Source of the DNA: Fimbriiglobus ruber
Lineage (GTDB): Bacteria; Planctomycetota; Planctomycetia; Gemmatales; Gemmataceae
Length of the DNA: 64,000 nucleotides
NCBI RefSeq assembly: GCF_002197845.1
Contig: NZ_NIDE01000005.1
Location: forward strand, 558,001 to 622,000
Direction of reading: 5' to 3'
This document shows positions 34,582 to 42,399 of the stretch, in pieces (the first letter of the stretch is position 1; each line of letters starts with the position of its first letter). The translations under genes were made by a program, and so were the position numbers. The notes under the pieces are model-generated. The model made no database searches and was not told the DNA's origin. It worked only from the letters and a program-made list of their open reading frames with translations.

Positions 34582-35532
34582 GAGCCTGTCTGGGAAGTAC
34601 TATTTTGATGCAACTCTATATTTAAATGGGGGATAACACTTTTTGGGGTCCATGCGATTGAGGATCAATTGAATCGACCGCACTTTAACCATAGATTCAC
34701 TAGAACTAGTATTTCGTTCGTAGTCCCGACTTAGCCTGCGGGCGCGACCGAGCCACCCGAAGGTCCGCTCCCCCACCCACCGCTTGGGCAACAGGACGAA
34801 CCCCTTCGCCCCGTCCGGCCGGCGGACGATGACGAGTTCCCATCTGAGTTCCGGATGACCGTCCTTCCACCCGTTCAGGGCATGGTTGTGGTACTTCCCG
34901 TCGGCCCATACGACCTTCAACCGCGGGTACGCCTCACGGTCCAACGATTCGAGCACGGACGGGGCCGCGGCCGCATCGTCGACGTGCCCGGCGGTGACCG
35001 CCACGGTCATCAACAACCCGAGCGTGTCGACCACGATCGACCGCTTCCGGCCCTGGATTTTCTTGCCCGCGTCATACCCGTTCCCACCCGCATGCTCGGT
35101 CCCCTTGACCGACTGACTATCGATGCTCGCGGCGCTCGGGGTCGGCTCGTGACTCGGAGCATGGACCTCCCGATACCCCTCCCGGAGGACATCCAGGAGG
35201 TGTTGCCAGGTGCCGTCATCCCGCCACTGGCGAAGTATTCGTACACCGTACTCTTGGCCGGGAAATCGTGCGGGAGCAGGGACCACTGGCACCCGGTCCG
35301 GTTCACGTACAGGATCGCGTTCATCACCTCCCGGAGGTCGACCGACCGGGGCCGCCCTCCGAACCGGGCGGCGGGCAGAAGGGGCTCGATGGTCTCCCAT
35401 TGGACATCGGTCAAATCCGTCAGATACGGTTTACGAACGGGCGCGTCCATGACCTCGCTCCTGAATGATGAAGGAGCGACTAACTTAAAGGAATCTCACG
35501 ACTTACAGCAAGGGCACTTTTCGGACAGCCTC
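34582..35532 (-). mobile_element. IS5-family insertion sequence, 3-bp target duplication
   Basis: Imperfect terminal repeats GAGCCTGTCTGGGAAGT and GAGGCTGTCCGAAAAGT face inward; TCA flanks at 34579-34581 and 35533-35535. Length 951 bp. Carries one transposase read with a -1 shift. Excision restores the methyltransferase-like gene exactly, which supports these borders. Confidence 0.8.
34600..35450 (-). CDS. IS5-family transposase needing -1 frameshift
   Basis: First frame from 35450: [40 protein letters not shown] and [20 protein letters not shown]; near 35232 it must step back one base to read [20 protein letters not shown] and the DDE core with [20 protein letters not shown] and [20 protein letters not shown]. 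Joined length about 283 residues, usual for the IS427 group, many of which use two frames. No strong slippery heptamer is visible, so error or decay is possible too. Confidence 0.75.
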
Positions 35533-35772
35533 TCAATGCCGTGACGCTTCGTATAATCCTGCAACTGGTCGGAGCCATCAAAGGCTTCGTATGCCTCGTT
35601 TAGCAATTCCTTCAGCGGCTTCTCAATCAGCGAATGTGGCATCTCACCTCACTCCCAGCCCCTTTGCGTTGCGGACAGCAGAAAGTCTGCGGACACTCGC
35701 CGACCGCAACGCACAGAAGCCATGAAATGAAAATGATGAGGTGCCCGCATGGGATCGAGACGTAGCAGGGAT

Positions 35773-36285
35773 TTAAGCTTCGCGCAACAACTTTTCGGGG
35801 TCGGCGTTCTTCGACCCGTGGTCGAGCCGAGCCAGGCACCCGATCAGCGCCGCTTCGAGGATCGCCCGGCGCTCCAGATTCAGTTCAGCAATGCTTTTCA
35901 ACATCATGCTGAACTTCTCGCTATTCCCTTTATTCCAAGCGGCCTTGTTCTTCGCCGCATCCCGGACGCATTGGGTCAAGAGCGTGTCGGGCTTGAAGTC
36001 CTTGAGCCAGTCCGGGGAGTGGGGCAACTGGCGGATCAGTTTCGCCAATTCCGCCGTTGTTTGCTTGCGGCCAGCGGCCTCCAGCAGGCCGGTGAGTTGG
36101 GCCAGCGTCGTTTCACATTGCGCCTGGAACTCGACCGGGTTGATCGGCGCCACCTTGAGGAGAATAACCGGTTCCTCCTGCAAGGGGCAGCCGCATGTGG
36201 GGCATTTGAATTTCATGGCTTGATACCGATGGTTGAGGGGGAAATTCGACAAAATGACCCGCCACGTTCGGCGGCCATCAATCAC
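35773..36285 (-). CDS. Zinc-ribbon-like hypothetical protein
   Basis: 170 residues if started at GTG 36285, which overlaps the preceding stop (GTGA); the ATG at 36216 (MKFKCPTCGCPLQEEPVILL) is an alternative that puts a CPTCGC zinc-binding pair at the N-terminus. The rest is helical (LTGLLEAAGRKQTTAELAKL). Part of a minus-strand chain of small element genes. Function unknown. Confidence 0.5.
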   Translation of the reverse strand: MIDGRRTWRVILSNFPLNHRYQAMKFKCPTCGCPLQEEPVILLKVAPINPVEFQAQCETTLAQLTGLLEAAGRKQTTAELAKLIRQLPHSPDWLKDFKPDTLLTQCVRDAAKNKAAWNKGNSEKFSMMLKSIAELNLERRAILEAALIGCLARLDHGSKNADPEKLLREA

Positions 36286-36443
36286 ATTTCTCGTCCACCG
36301 TCCCGTTCCTTCGACTTGTCGTGGTCGTCGCTTTCTTTCGCCACGCCTTCGTTAATTTGTTTGCGGGCGGCGTAGTCTTTCGACCATTCGGCGAAGAGTG
36401 CGCGGACTTGTTCCGGGGTGAGCGGTGGTTCGTTTTTGTCCAC
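36282..36443 (-). CDS. Small hypothetical protein
   Basis: 53 residues from GTG 36443. Helical and highly charged: LTPEQVRALFAEWSKDYAAR followed by a Lys/Asp-rich tail. Its stop overlaps the start of the zinc-ribbon-like gene, supporting translation as part of the operon. Not recognised. Confidence 0.45.
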   Translation of the reverse strand: MDKNEPPLTPEQVRALFAEWSKDYAARKQINEGVAKESDDHDKSKERDGGREM

Positions 36444-36457
36444 GGAAGTGTTCTCCC

Positions 36458-36682
36458 CTATTGGGTGTTCTCGTCTTCAGAAGACTCGTCGGCGGTTTGA
36501 CGAGCCGCATTTTTGGGTACATTGGGCTTTGCCGACATCGCCGGAATCAGGATGTGCTCCGCAATCAGCCGCGCGGCCTCCGGGTTGACCCGAAGGTGTG
36601 CGAGGACGCGCTGAAAACAGAACCACGCCAACACCACGTAAAAGGCTGTCGTCGCCAGGAACGTTAAAAGAATCGCGATCAT
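36458..36682 (-). CDS. Small membrane protein
   Basis: 74 residues, start at ATG 36682 overlapping the upstream stop (ATGA). N-terminal transmembrane segment IAILLTFLATTAFYVVLAWF, then a soluble helix (NPEAARLIAEHILIP) and an acidic end. The longer open frame upstream overlaps the preceding gene. Element-encoded, role unknown. Confidence 0.5.
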   Translation of the reverse strand: MIAILLTFLATTAFYVVLAWFCFQRVLAHLRVNPEAARLIAEHILIPAMSAKPNVPKNAARQTADESSEDENTQ

Positions 36683-36822
36683 GACTTGGGCTCCCCGTCC
36701 GGCGCGTCGTCGGTAGCTGGCTCGTCGTCGTATTGCTGTCGCACCTCGTCCATATCCGCCACCAATTTGCGATCCAAATCGTCGAGGCCATCGAGGTCGT
36801 CCGGGTGCTTGTCGGGTGCCAT
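36679..36822 (-). CDS. Small acidic protein
   Basis: 47 residues beginning MAPDKHPDDLDGLDDLDRKL, very Asp-rich. The ATG at 36822 follows TCCGGAGAATAAT on the minus strand. Four-base overlap with the next membrane protein gene. No known domain. Confidence 0.4.
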   Translation of the reverse strand: MAPDKHPDDLDGLDDLDRKLVADMDEVRQQYDDEPATDDAPDGEPKS

Positions 36823-36906
36823 CCATTATTCTCCGGTTGCGTAGTTTCAGACGAAAAAGCCCGGCATCGCTGCCGGATTCGATATGGGCGACTCAGTAAG
36901 TCCGGA

Positions 36907-37377
36907 CTAAATCATCCCGCACTGCTGGAGTTTCAAATCCAACGCGTTGACTTCGTGGCACAACGCTTCGCAAATGGTCGAGAAGGTCAAAGCGTTGAGG
37001 CCGCCGATCAGCGCGGAATAACTAGCCACGAGACGGGCCTTCCCGAACTCGGTGTCGTAGGTATGCCACGAGTGGAGTGTTCCACGCCCGTTTCTGGCCA
37101 GGAGGTGGTATGCCAAATCTCCCGGTGCATTGCGGGTTGAAATTTCCCCGGCACTGAGCACGGAAAACACGACCAGGCCGCTTGCTTTCGAAATCACGAC
37201 GTTCACTTTGCGGATTCCGACCACCGAGTCCTTGAAGTGCAAGACGATCCCCCAGTCACCGAGCCGCTCGTCGATCCCCCAACCGAGTTGCGAACAGAGG
37301 GATTCGATGTGGAACAACGAGAACTCATCCTTAACGGCATCAGCCAGCCGATTGAAAACATTTTCGAGCAGGCCCAT
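36907..37377 (-). CDS. Hypothetical alpha/beta protein
   Basis: 156 residues. Start placed at 37377 because GGGAGA lies 5 bases upstream; an earlier ATG at 37404 lacks one. Begins MGLLENVFNRLADAVKDEFS, then a beta-rich middle (GIVLHFKDSVVGIRKVNVVI) and a helical end (NALTFSTICEALCHEVNALD). Not recognised; the fold could resemble secretion-chaperone-type proteins, but this is a guess. Confidence 0.5.
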   Translation of the reverse strand: MGLLENVFNRLADAVKDEFSLFHIESLCSQLGWGIDERLGDWGIVLHFKDSVVGIRKVNVVISKASGLVVFSVLSAGEISTRNAPGDLAYHLLARNGRGTLHSWHTYDTEFGKARLVASYSALIGGLNALTFSTICEALCHEVNALDLKLQQCGMI

Positions 37378-37526
37378 GAGGCTCTCCCGATTGAGAAAAG
37401 GCAAGAATTAGCCATCTGATTTGCTACAGCAGAAAACCCTGACAAACCCCAGAAAAGCAGCGATATTCGCTGTCGCTAGGAATTTATCAGGGCTTCAGGC
37501 ACGTCCGCCCGATCGGGCGACTCGGC

Positions 37527-37802
37527 TCAGCGGAAGAATATCTTGGCGACTTCCGCAAGGAACCCGGCGTTTCGTCGCAGATTTTCTTTTCTCGCCAGCT
37601 CCATCTGTGCCTTCAGCCGTTCCTGCTCCAGTTTGACCATTTCTTTCCGTTCCCAGGCTTCCGGGTTCTTCCGCAGGAGTTCCTTGTCCTCCCATTCTGC
37701 CTGCCATTTCTTGAGGACCGGTATTATCCGCGGCAGACAGAAGAGGAAGACGACGAACAGAACGCACGCGATTTGCGCGATGCCTTGGAGAATCTCGACC
37801 AT
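37527..37802 (-). CDS. Membrane-anchored coiled-coil protein
   Basis: 91 residues. Residues about 5-30 span the membrane (GIAQIACVLFVVFLFCLPRI), followed by a long charged coiled coil (EMVKLEQERLKAQMELARKE). GGAGTGGGAAA precedes the start on the minus strand. Such small anchored coils occur in conjugative elements and phage spanin-like modules. Role unknown. Confidence 0.5.
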   Translation of the reverse strand: MVEILQGIAQIACVLFVVFLFCLPRIIPVLKKWQAEWEDKELLRKNPEAWERKEMVKLEQERLKAQMELARKENLRRNAGFLAEVAKIFFR

Positions 37803-37927
37803 TTTCCCACTCCTTCACATCCACAGAAAAAACACCCGGAGGCACAATGCCGTCGGGTAAAAAGCGGGCTCATCTAGACACGCGGTTTTGATGAGCCTTG
37901 TTTCACAGTGCGCAACCGTCCCCAGGC

Positions 37928-38050
37928 CTAACCCGAGGCGGAGTTGCGCGTTTTGATGTTGTTGGCCGAGCTAGCGAGCCGCTGCACAAATGTGGCGATA
38001 TAGCTGAGCAGGGCGTGAAGAACCTTCACAACGCCTGATTGAATCGACAT
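37928..38050 (-). CDS. Possible small protein
   Basis: 40 residues from ATG 38050 (MSIQSGVVKVLHALLSYIAT), amphipathic and weakly hydrophobic. It sits in the gap between two better supported genes and has only a weak GGAT before the start. Kept as a low-confidence candidate. Confidence 0.3.
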   Translation of the reverse strand: MSIQSGVVKVLHALLSYIATFVQRLASSANNIKTRNSASG

Positions 38051-38064
38051 CGATCCAGGAGGCT

Positions 38065-38379
38065 TTACATCTCGCGCCCGTGATCCTGCTCGACCTCGGG
38101 CGGTTTCATCCCCTCGATGGGAAGGCCTTGCTGCGGGTCTTCTTGACCCTGGTGCGGGTACATCACGAACCCGTCGTACCCCCGGAACATCCCCGCTGCC
38201 AACTCGTGGGCACCTTGCTTGCCCAGGTGCGACAACTCATCGCCGACATCGGCCAAGATCTTGCTCAACGACAGGCCGGGGGCGATTGTCTGAATCCCTT
38301 CCTTGATCGCTTCGATGGCACCCATAGAGGGTTCGCCTTCTTTGAGTTGATCGAGGAACTCACGCGTTTTCTTGGACAC
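38065..38379 (-). CDS. Hypothetical protein next to coupling protein
   Basis: 104 residues. Contains EFLDQLKEGEPSMGAIEAIK, then KILADVGDELSHLGKQGAHE and a polar Pro/Gln-rich end. It starts 9 bases after the stop of the VirD4-like gene on the same strand, so the two are probably co-transcribed. Function unknown; possible accessory of the transfer apparatus. Confidence 0.5.
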   Translation of the reverse strand: MSKKTREFLDQLKEGEPSMGAIEAIKEGIQTIAPGLSLSKILADVGDELSHLGKQGAHELAAGMFRGYDGFVMYPHQGQEDPQQGLPIEGMKPPEVEQDHGREM

Positions 38380-38388
38380 AGCCCCACC

Positions 38389-40107
38389 TTATTTGGTGAT
38401 TAGGTCTACCAAGGCCGCCGTGATTAACGCGGCGAGGATGGTCACGGAGATAAAAAGGCACGCAGTATCGAAGATGGCTTTCCAAAGGCGAATGCCCTGG
38501 TCGGCTCGGAAATCGTTCTCGTAGTGGCGGGCGAGCCACGTTGCGATGGGAGGAACACCCGGCGTGAAAGTAATGGCCAGGCGTTCAGGTAAGGCAATGA
38601 CTTCAGACGGCTGGAGAAGGCTTCTTCCGTGTTGAGCCCAGTTGTAGTTTGTATTTGACGAATAACTGAAGTTGCTGCCTTGCTGCGAGTGCTGCGTGGA
38701 ACGGCCCGAACTCGAACCGCCACTTTCGACCAGGATCGTTTCTTGGCCAAGCCGTTTGCTGACGTACTCTGCGGTTTCCGGGTCATTGACGCCGAAAAAC
38801 ACCTGCGTGACATTGCTCAGGAGCGTCTGCTCTTGGCCTTTCGGCCAACAAACCTTTAGCTGCCCCAGGCTCTGGTACAGGAACAGTAACCTGATGCCGT
38901 AACCCCGGAATTTATCGACGGCATCATCGAGTTGTTCCATATGCCCGAGGCTTGCGGCTTCGTCGAGAATGAACCGGACTTTACGCTGGTCTTGCAGCCC
39001 TCCCTTAATGACCGCCCGGAGCAACGATCCGATCCACAGGCGAAGGAGCGACGATTGTGCCCGCTGGTGCTCGGGCGGAAGAACCAGGTAGATCGTCATC
39101 TTTCCCGAGAGCAGTTCCGACGGATTAAAACTGCTACGTTTCGTGCTGTCGGCGATCGCGAGCGTATCCAGGAACTTGAGGTGCCGGTTTGTCGTCGTGA
39201 TTGTCGAACCGAGTTCCTTGTCTTTGTAATGGGTCAACTGGTTGCCGTAGCGAGCCAGCATTCCCTCCCAGGCCTCGGATTCGCACATGACCCGCATCGC
39301 GTCCTGCATCGCGTCAGGCTTCGTCAGGATGCGACGGACGGTTTGGAAGGACTTCTTGCCATCTTCGCCGTGCGCCAACACCATAGCTATCATCGCGGTG
39401 ATCCACAATTCAGCCGAATCTGACCAGTGCGCGTCTTTATCTTCTCCAGTCCTCAGCACCATCGCGGCAGCCAGATCCCGGCAATCGTCGAGTGCGGTGC
39501 GGGAGTCTTTATCGATCCAGTCGAGCGGGTTAAAAGTGTCTTTGCCACCGACGACATTGAACGGGTCAAGCACCGCGACTCGGTGGCCCATCCGCTGACG
39601 GGCGGCGGCCGTTTCACGCACCAACTCACCTTTAAAATCAACTATTGCCATCGAATCCGGGCAAGTGAGCAGGTGGGGCAAGACGAGGGAACTCGTTTTG
39701 CCCACGCCTGTCGGCGCGAAGCCGGCTATGTGAACCGCTTTTGTTAGTTGGACGAGGTGCCGGGACTTTTTACGTTGGCAAGAAGCGAGAAATCGCCTCA
39801 CGGCTTGTTTCGCGGGCAAACGCCGACTGAACAATGCTTTAACGCCCTCGCGTTTCCCGATCTTCTCCTCGGTGTGGCCGAGGATCACCCCGCTACCCTC
39901 TGGGGCATCGAGCATATGCGGCATGTCGGCCGTGATCGCATAGCGGGATGTCCCGTGGGCACTGAGCTTCGGTTTTTTCTTGCGTGCCATCCCGAGCGCG
40001 AGCCCGAGGGCGACCACCCATCCGTACGGGATGACGGCGACGGCCAAGACAGCGATGTACGCCGCCATCAGCACCGTCGCCATCAGGATCAAGCGGAGCA
40101 ATTTCAT
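38389..40107 (-). CDS. VirD4/TraG-type coupling ATPase
   Basis: 572 residues. N-terminal membrane helices (about 5-40), an AAA-type domain with Walker A GFAPTGVGKTSSLVLPHLL near residue 130, MAIVDFKGELVRETA, Walker B region KVRFILDEAASLGHME and a late GYGIRLLFLYQSLGQLK motif. These are hallmarks of type IV coupling proteins, which bring DNA to a conjugative pore. A Ser-rich stretch near residues 472-490 and C-terminal transmembrane segments follow. No relaxase or mating-pair genes are visible in the window, so the element is mobilisable at most, or remains are elsewhere. Confidence 0.8.
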   Translation of the reverse strand: MKLLRLILMATVLMAAYIAVLAVAVIPYGWVVALGLALGMARKKKPKLSAHGTSRYAITADMPHMLDAPEGSGVILGHTEEKIGKREGVKALFSRRLPAKQAVRRFLASCQRKKSRHLVQLTKAVHIAGFAPTGVGKTSSLVLPHLLTCPDSMAIVDFKGELVRETAAARQRMGHRVAVLDPFNVVGGKDTFNPLDWIDKDSRTALDDCRDLAAAMVLRTGEDKDAHWSDSAELWITAMIAMVLAHGEDGKKSFQTVRRILTKPDAMQDAMRVMCESEAWEGMLARYGNQLTHYKDKELGSTITTTNRHLKFLDTLAIADSTKRSSFNPSELLSGKMTIYLVLPPEHQRAQSSLLRLWIGSLLRAVIKGGLQDQRKVRFILDEAASLGHMEQLDDAVDKFRGYGIRLLFLYQSLGQLKVCWPKGQEQTLLSNVTQVFFGVNDPETAEYVSKRLGQETILVESGGSSSGRSTQHSQQGSNFSYSSNTNYNWAQHGRSLLQPSEVIALPERLAITFTPGVPPIATWLARHYENDFRADQGIRLWKAIFDTACLFISVTILAALITAALVDLITK

Positions 40108-40144
40108 TGTCGTTTCCCTTGTTTCAAGACATGGCCGAGGTAAC

Positions 40145-40957
40145 TCATCCCTTCTTGGACAGGTCGTGGCAGATCTTTTGGAACGTCGTTATCGAGGTTC
40201 CTTTTTCGTTTTCGCGCTTGGCCAGTTTCACCAGGTCGTTCAGCGTTTCGATGAATTCGTCGAAGGTCACGCCCGCGCCGCTGACCAAGACGGTCGAGGA
40301 TTTGCCGGGGACGGGGCATTTGATCCGCGTCACTTTTTGGGTGCCCGTGGCGGCTGGCTTTCGCATCTTCCGGCTCTTCGCTTCGATTTCGGCGACGGGC
40401 ATTTTCGAGAGGTACATCTGGAGAAGGCCGAGCTGATTGCATTCGGGCTGTAGGCTGATCGAGTACCAATTTTTAAGGCCGATGTGTCCTTCCTCGGCCG
40501 CTTTCATCACTTCCGGAATCGTTTTCCATAGTGACAATAGTTTGGTAATAAGGCTCTGGTCGCGGTCAATTTTTTCGGCGAGTTCTTTCGCGGTGCCGTT
40601 GCCTTGCTCCATCCACTCTTTGCACGCCAGGGCTTGTTCGTAGACCGTAAGCGAGATGGAGTGCATCGCTGAAATAAGCTGCATTTCCTTAATTTCCGCG
40701 GGGCTGACTTCGTGGTCGACGCAGATCACGTCGAATTCAAATTCGGGGTTTTCGAGCATCATCCCCCGGAAACGGCACTCGCCATCAATAAGATAGTCGC
40801 TCGTCAGAATGATGAGCGGGTGCATTTGGCGCTTCATCACCGAGCGGGCCAAGGCGCGGAGCGTTTCTTCGGCCGGGAAGGTCTTGCGCACTTGGGGGTT
40901 CGTCTTTAGGTCTTTGGCGCGTCGCTTCTCGACCTTACGGAAAGTCGGTACAACCAT
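40145..40957 (-). CDS. ParB/Spo0J-like DNA-binding protein
   Basis: 270 residues, GAGGAAAACCC before ATG 40957. An N-terminal ParB-like NTPase core (KTNPQVRKTFPAEETLRALA, then HPLIILTSDYLIDGECRFRG) and a central HTH (GTAKELAEKIDRDQSLITKL). No ParA is visible nearby, so it may act as a regulator or loading factor rather than in partition. It lies upstream of the VirD4-like gene on the same strand. Confidence 0.7.
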   Translation of the reverse strand: MVVPTFRKVEKRRAKDLKTNPQVRKTFPAEETLRALARSVMKRQMHPLIILTSDYLIDGECRFRGMMLENPEFEFDVICVDHEVSPAEIKEMQLISAMHSISLTVYEQALACKEWMEQGNGTAKELAEKIDRDQSLITKLLSLWKTIPEVMKAAEEGHIGLKNWYSISLQPECNQLGLLQMYLSKMPVAEIEAKSRKMRKPAATGTQKVTRIKCPVPGKSSTVLVSGAGVTFDEFIETLNDLVKLAKRENEKGTSITTFQKICHDLSKKG

Positions 40958-41371
40958 GGGTTTTCCTCGTTATCAAAGCTAAACGTGACTCATCAATCGG
41001 TGGGCAATAGGGCATCGGGGGATCGAACCCCGTCTTTCAGCACTGCCGTCCGGCATGCCCGACGCAGCGAATGTCTCGCTGCCAGACCTTCTCCCACTAC
41101 CTGATTCCGTGCCGGGCTCTCGCATCCCGGATTTCTCGCGGGCGGCACAGGGGGAGGGTTTGATTTGTCAAAGAGCAGGCGCGCGGGTATCCAGGACCGA
41201 ACCTCTGGAAGGATCGGCCTGATTTGCTAAAAAGAATTTCGCTGTTCTTAAGCTGATTGCCGCAGTGAGAGGTCTTTTGATCTCACTCTGACAAATTACA
41301 TTGCAGACCGAAAGCTGGATACGAAGCTTGCTAGCAAGTACCAAGCAACCTGCACGAACGAGAGCCCCAAG
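40958..41371. other. Divergent intergenic region between ParB-like and XRE-type genes
   Basis: About 410 bases with several hairpins, including the tRNA-like one and GCAGCGA...TCGCTGC near 41064-41082, and an AT-richer right half leading into the regulator. As the divergent promoter region of a ParB-like gene and an HTH regulator, it is the likely place for operators or parS-like sites, none of which I can identify. Confidence 0.4.
41010..41060 (-). other. tRNA-like hairpin in intergenic region
   Basis: On the minus strand a canonical T-arm CGGGG-TTCGATC-CCCCG (41016-41032) is closed by GGGCAT/ATGCCC (41055-41060 with 41010-41015). The stretch between is too short for full D and anticodon arms. 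It could be a displaced tRNA 3' end or an unrelated structured RNA. Only the T-arm is convincing. Confidence 0.35.
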
Positions 41372-42244
41372 ATGGCAGAAAAGCTAGATTCACGCACAGT
41401 TGTGCTTCATTCGGAAACGCTTAGACAACGCAAAATTGATCTGGGCTTTTCAAATCAAACTCTTGCTACGAAAGCGAAGGTATCCCTAAGGACAATCACA
41501 AATGCCATGAATAATATTCCTATTCATTTAGAATCATACAACCGAATTGCCGAAGCTTTGGACTATAAAAGTGAAGATAAAAGTCTATTAATTCTCAACC
41601 CTTCTGCTTCATCATTATCACAGAATTTTGCAATTAAAGTCGGTATCGTTATCACAGGCAATTTGAAATCGTTTGCCGAATCGCAAAAGGCCAGTTATTT
41701 CCTTGAACTCCTAAAGAATTTGGTTGATGCGAGCGATGGGAAAATTCAACTAACTGGATTCGGAGAAGGGAGCGTAATTGTATATATTCAAATGGAGGAA
41801 AACGATGTCTTGAAACTCGTAAAAATGTTTCCGAATTTTCACGAATACTCTCGTGAAGCAATTCGCAGAATGCCATACGGTGAGGCCTATTTTGGGGGAG
41901 AAGGTAGGGATAACGAAGCGGCGGTCAAGATAAGTGAAATATTAGAAGTCGCCGATTCTGTGCGAGAGTTGCGGATCGCTGCCATCAATGATCTCGATGA
42001 AGATATTCAAGACGATACTCAGCCTGGTCCTGAACCAAAACCTCGATTTCCGCAAACTACCATCGAAAACCTATTGTTACTGCCTCTCGATCTTGACGCA
42101 TTGCGTGCACATTATGCCAAATTTGGCTCTCATTTGATGATGCGGGATTACGCTTTCTTAGGGCAGCTACCGCCCAGTAAGGAGAGGGATTTTTTGCGCA
42201 ATGCTCTCTGGGATTTTTTTGAAGCGTCCGGAGAGGGCATATAG
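41372..42244 (+). CDS. XRE-type HTH regulator with planctomycete-type extension
   Basis: 290 residues. HTH at about 12-45 (LRQRKIDLGFSNQTLATKAK, then SLRTITNAMNNI). The middle (residues about 75-160) has IQLTGFGEGSVIVYIQMEEN and VLKLVKMFPNF, a pattern seen after effector domains in planctomycete signalling/STAND-like proteins. The gene is clearly AT-richer than its surroundings, suggesting transfer. Divergent from ParB-like gene; probably a regulator of the element. Confidence 0.6.
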   Translation: MAEKLDSRTVVLHSETLRQRKIDLGFSNQTLATKAKVSLRTITNAMNNIPIHLESYNRIAEALDYKSEDKSLLILNPSASSLSQNFAIKVGIVITGNLKSFAESQKASYFLELLKNLVDASDGKIQLTGFGEGSVIVYIQMEENDVLKLVKMFPNFHEYSREAIRRMPYGEAYFGGEGRDNEAAVKISEILEVADSVRELRIAAINDLDEDIQDDTQPGPEPKPRFPQTTIENLLLLPLDLDALRAHYAKFGSHLMMRDYAFLGQLPPSKERDFLRNALWDFFEASGEGI

Positions 42245-42302
42245 AGTGTTCTTGACCGGCGATCGTTTAGCATTCCAGCCTTTTATTGATATCGCTAAGT
42301 TG

Positions 42303-42331
42303 TTGACACCCCTCTTTTCCTGAGCTAATCC
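42303..42331 (+). promoter_or_regulatory. Putative promoter before the 42400 gene
   Basis: TTGACA at 42303-42308, 17-base spacer, TAATCC at 42326-42331. It lies about 70 bases upstream of the gene at 42400. Confidence 0.45.
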
Positions 42332-42350
42332 TTTCGCGCTCGCCCATGCT

Positions 42351-42385
42351 CTTTCAGGGTCGTGGGCGGGCGTTAACCCTGAAAG
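42351..42385 (+). promoter_or_regulatory. Inverted repeat upstream of the 42400 gene
   Basis: CTTTCAGGGT and ACCCTGAAAG (10 bp arms, 15-base loop) just downstream of the promoter candidate and 14 bases before the start codon. Could be an operator for the neighbouring XRE protein or a leader hairpin. No T-run follows, so it is not an obvious terminator. Confidence 0.5.
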
Positions 42386-42399
42386 AAAGGATTCGCACC

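Larger units (their letters stand above)
34149..35642 (-). pseudogene. Methyltransferase-like gene split by an IS5-family element
   Basis: Fragments 35642-35533 and 34578-34149 on the minus strand. Removing 34582-35532 and one TCA copy joins GGC ATT GAG TCC in frame, giving 179 residues: MPHSLIEKPLKELLNEAYEA, then KTVVEIGGGIGLLALHMGMY. The GGGIG segment is a Rossmann SAM-binding motif, and YCIEANP supplies the acidic residue at strand 2, so a small methyltransferase is likely. No catalytic NPPY or similar is visible. Start of the operon affected by ISs. Confidence 0.8.

Noticed and set aside
40998-41096. Full-length tRNA or tmRNA on the minus strand
   Set aside because: Only a T-arm and a closing stem pair; no anticodon arm with T33 and no tmRNA 5' consensus.
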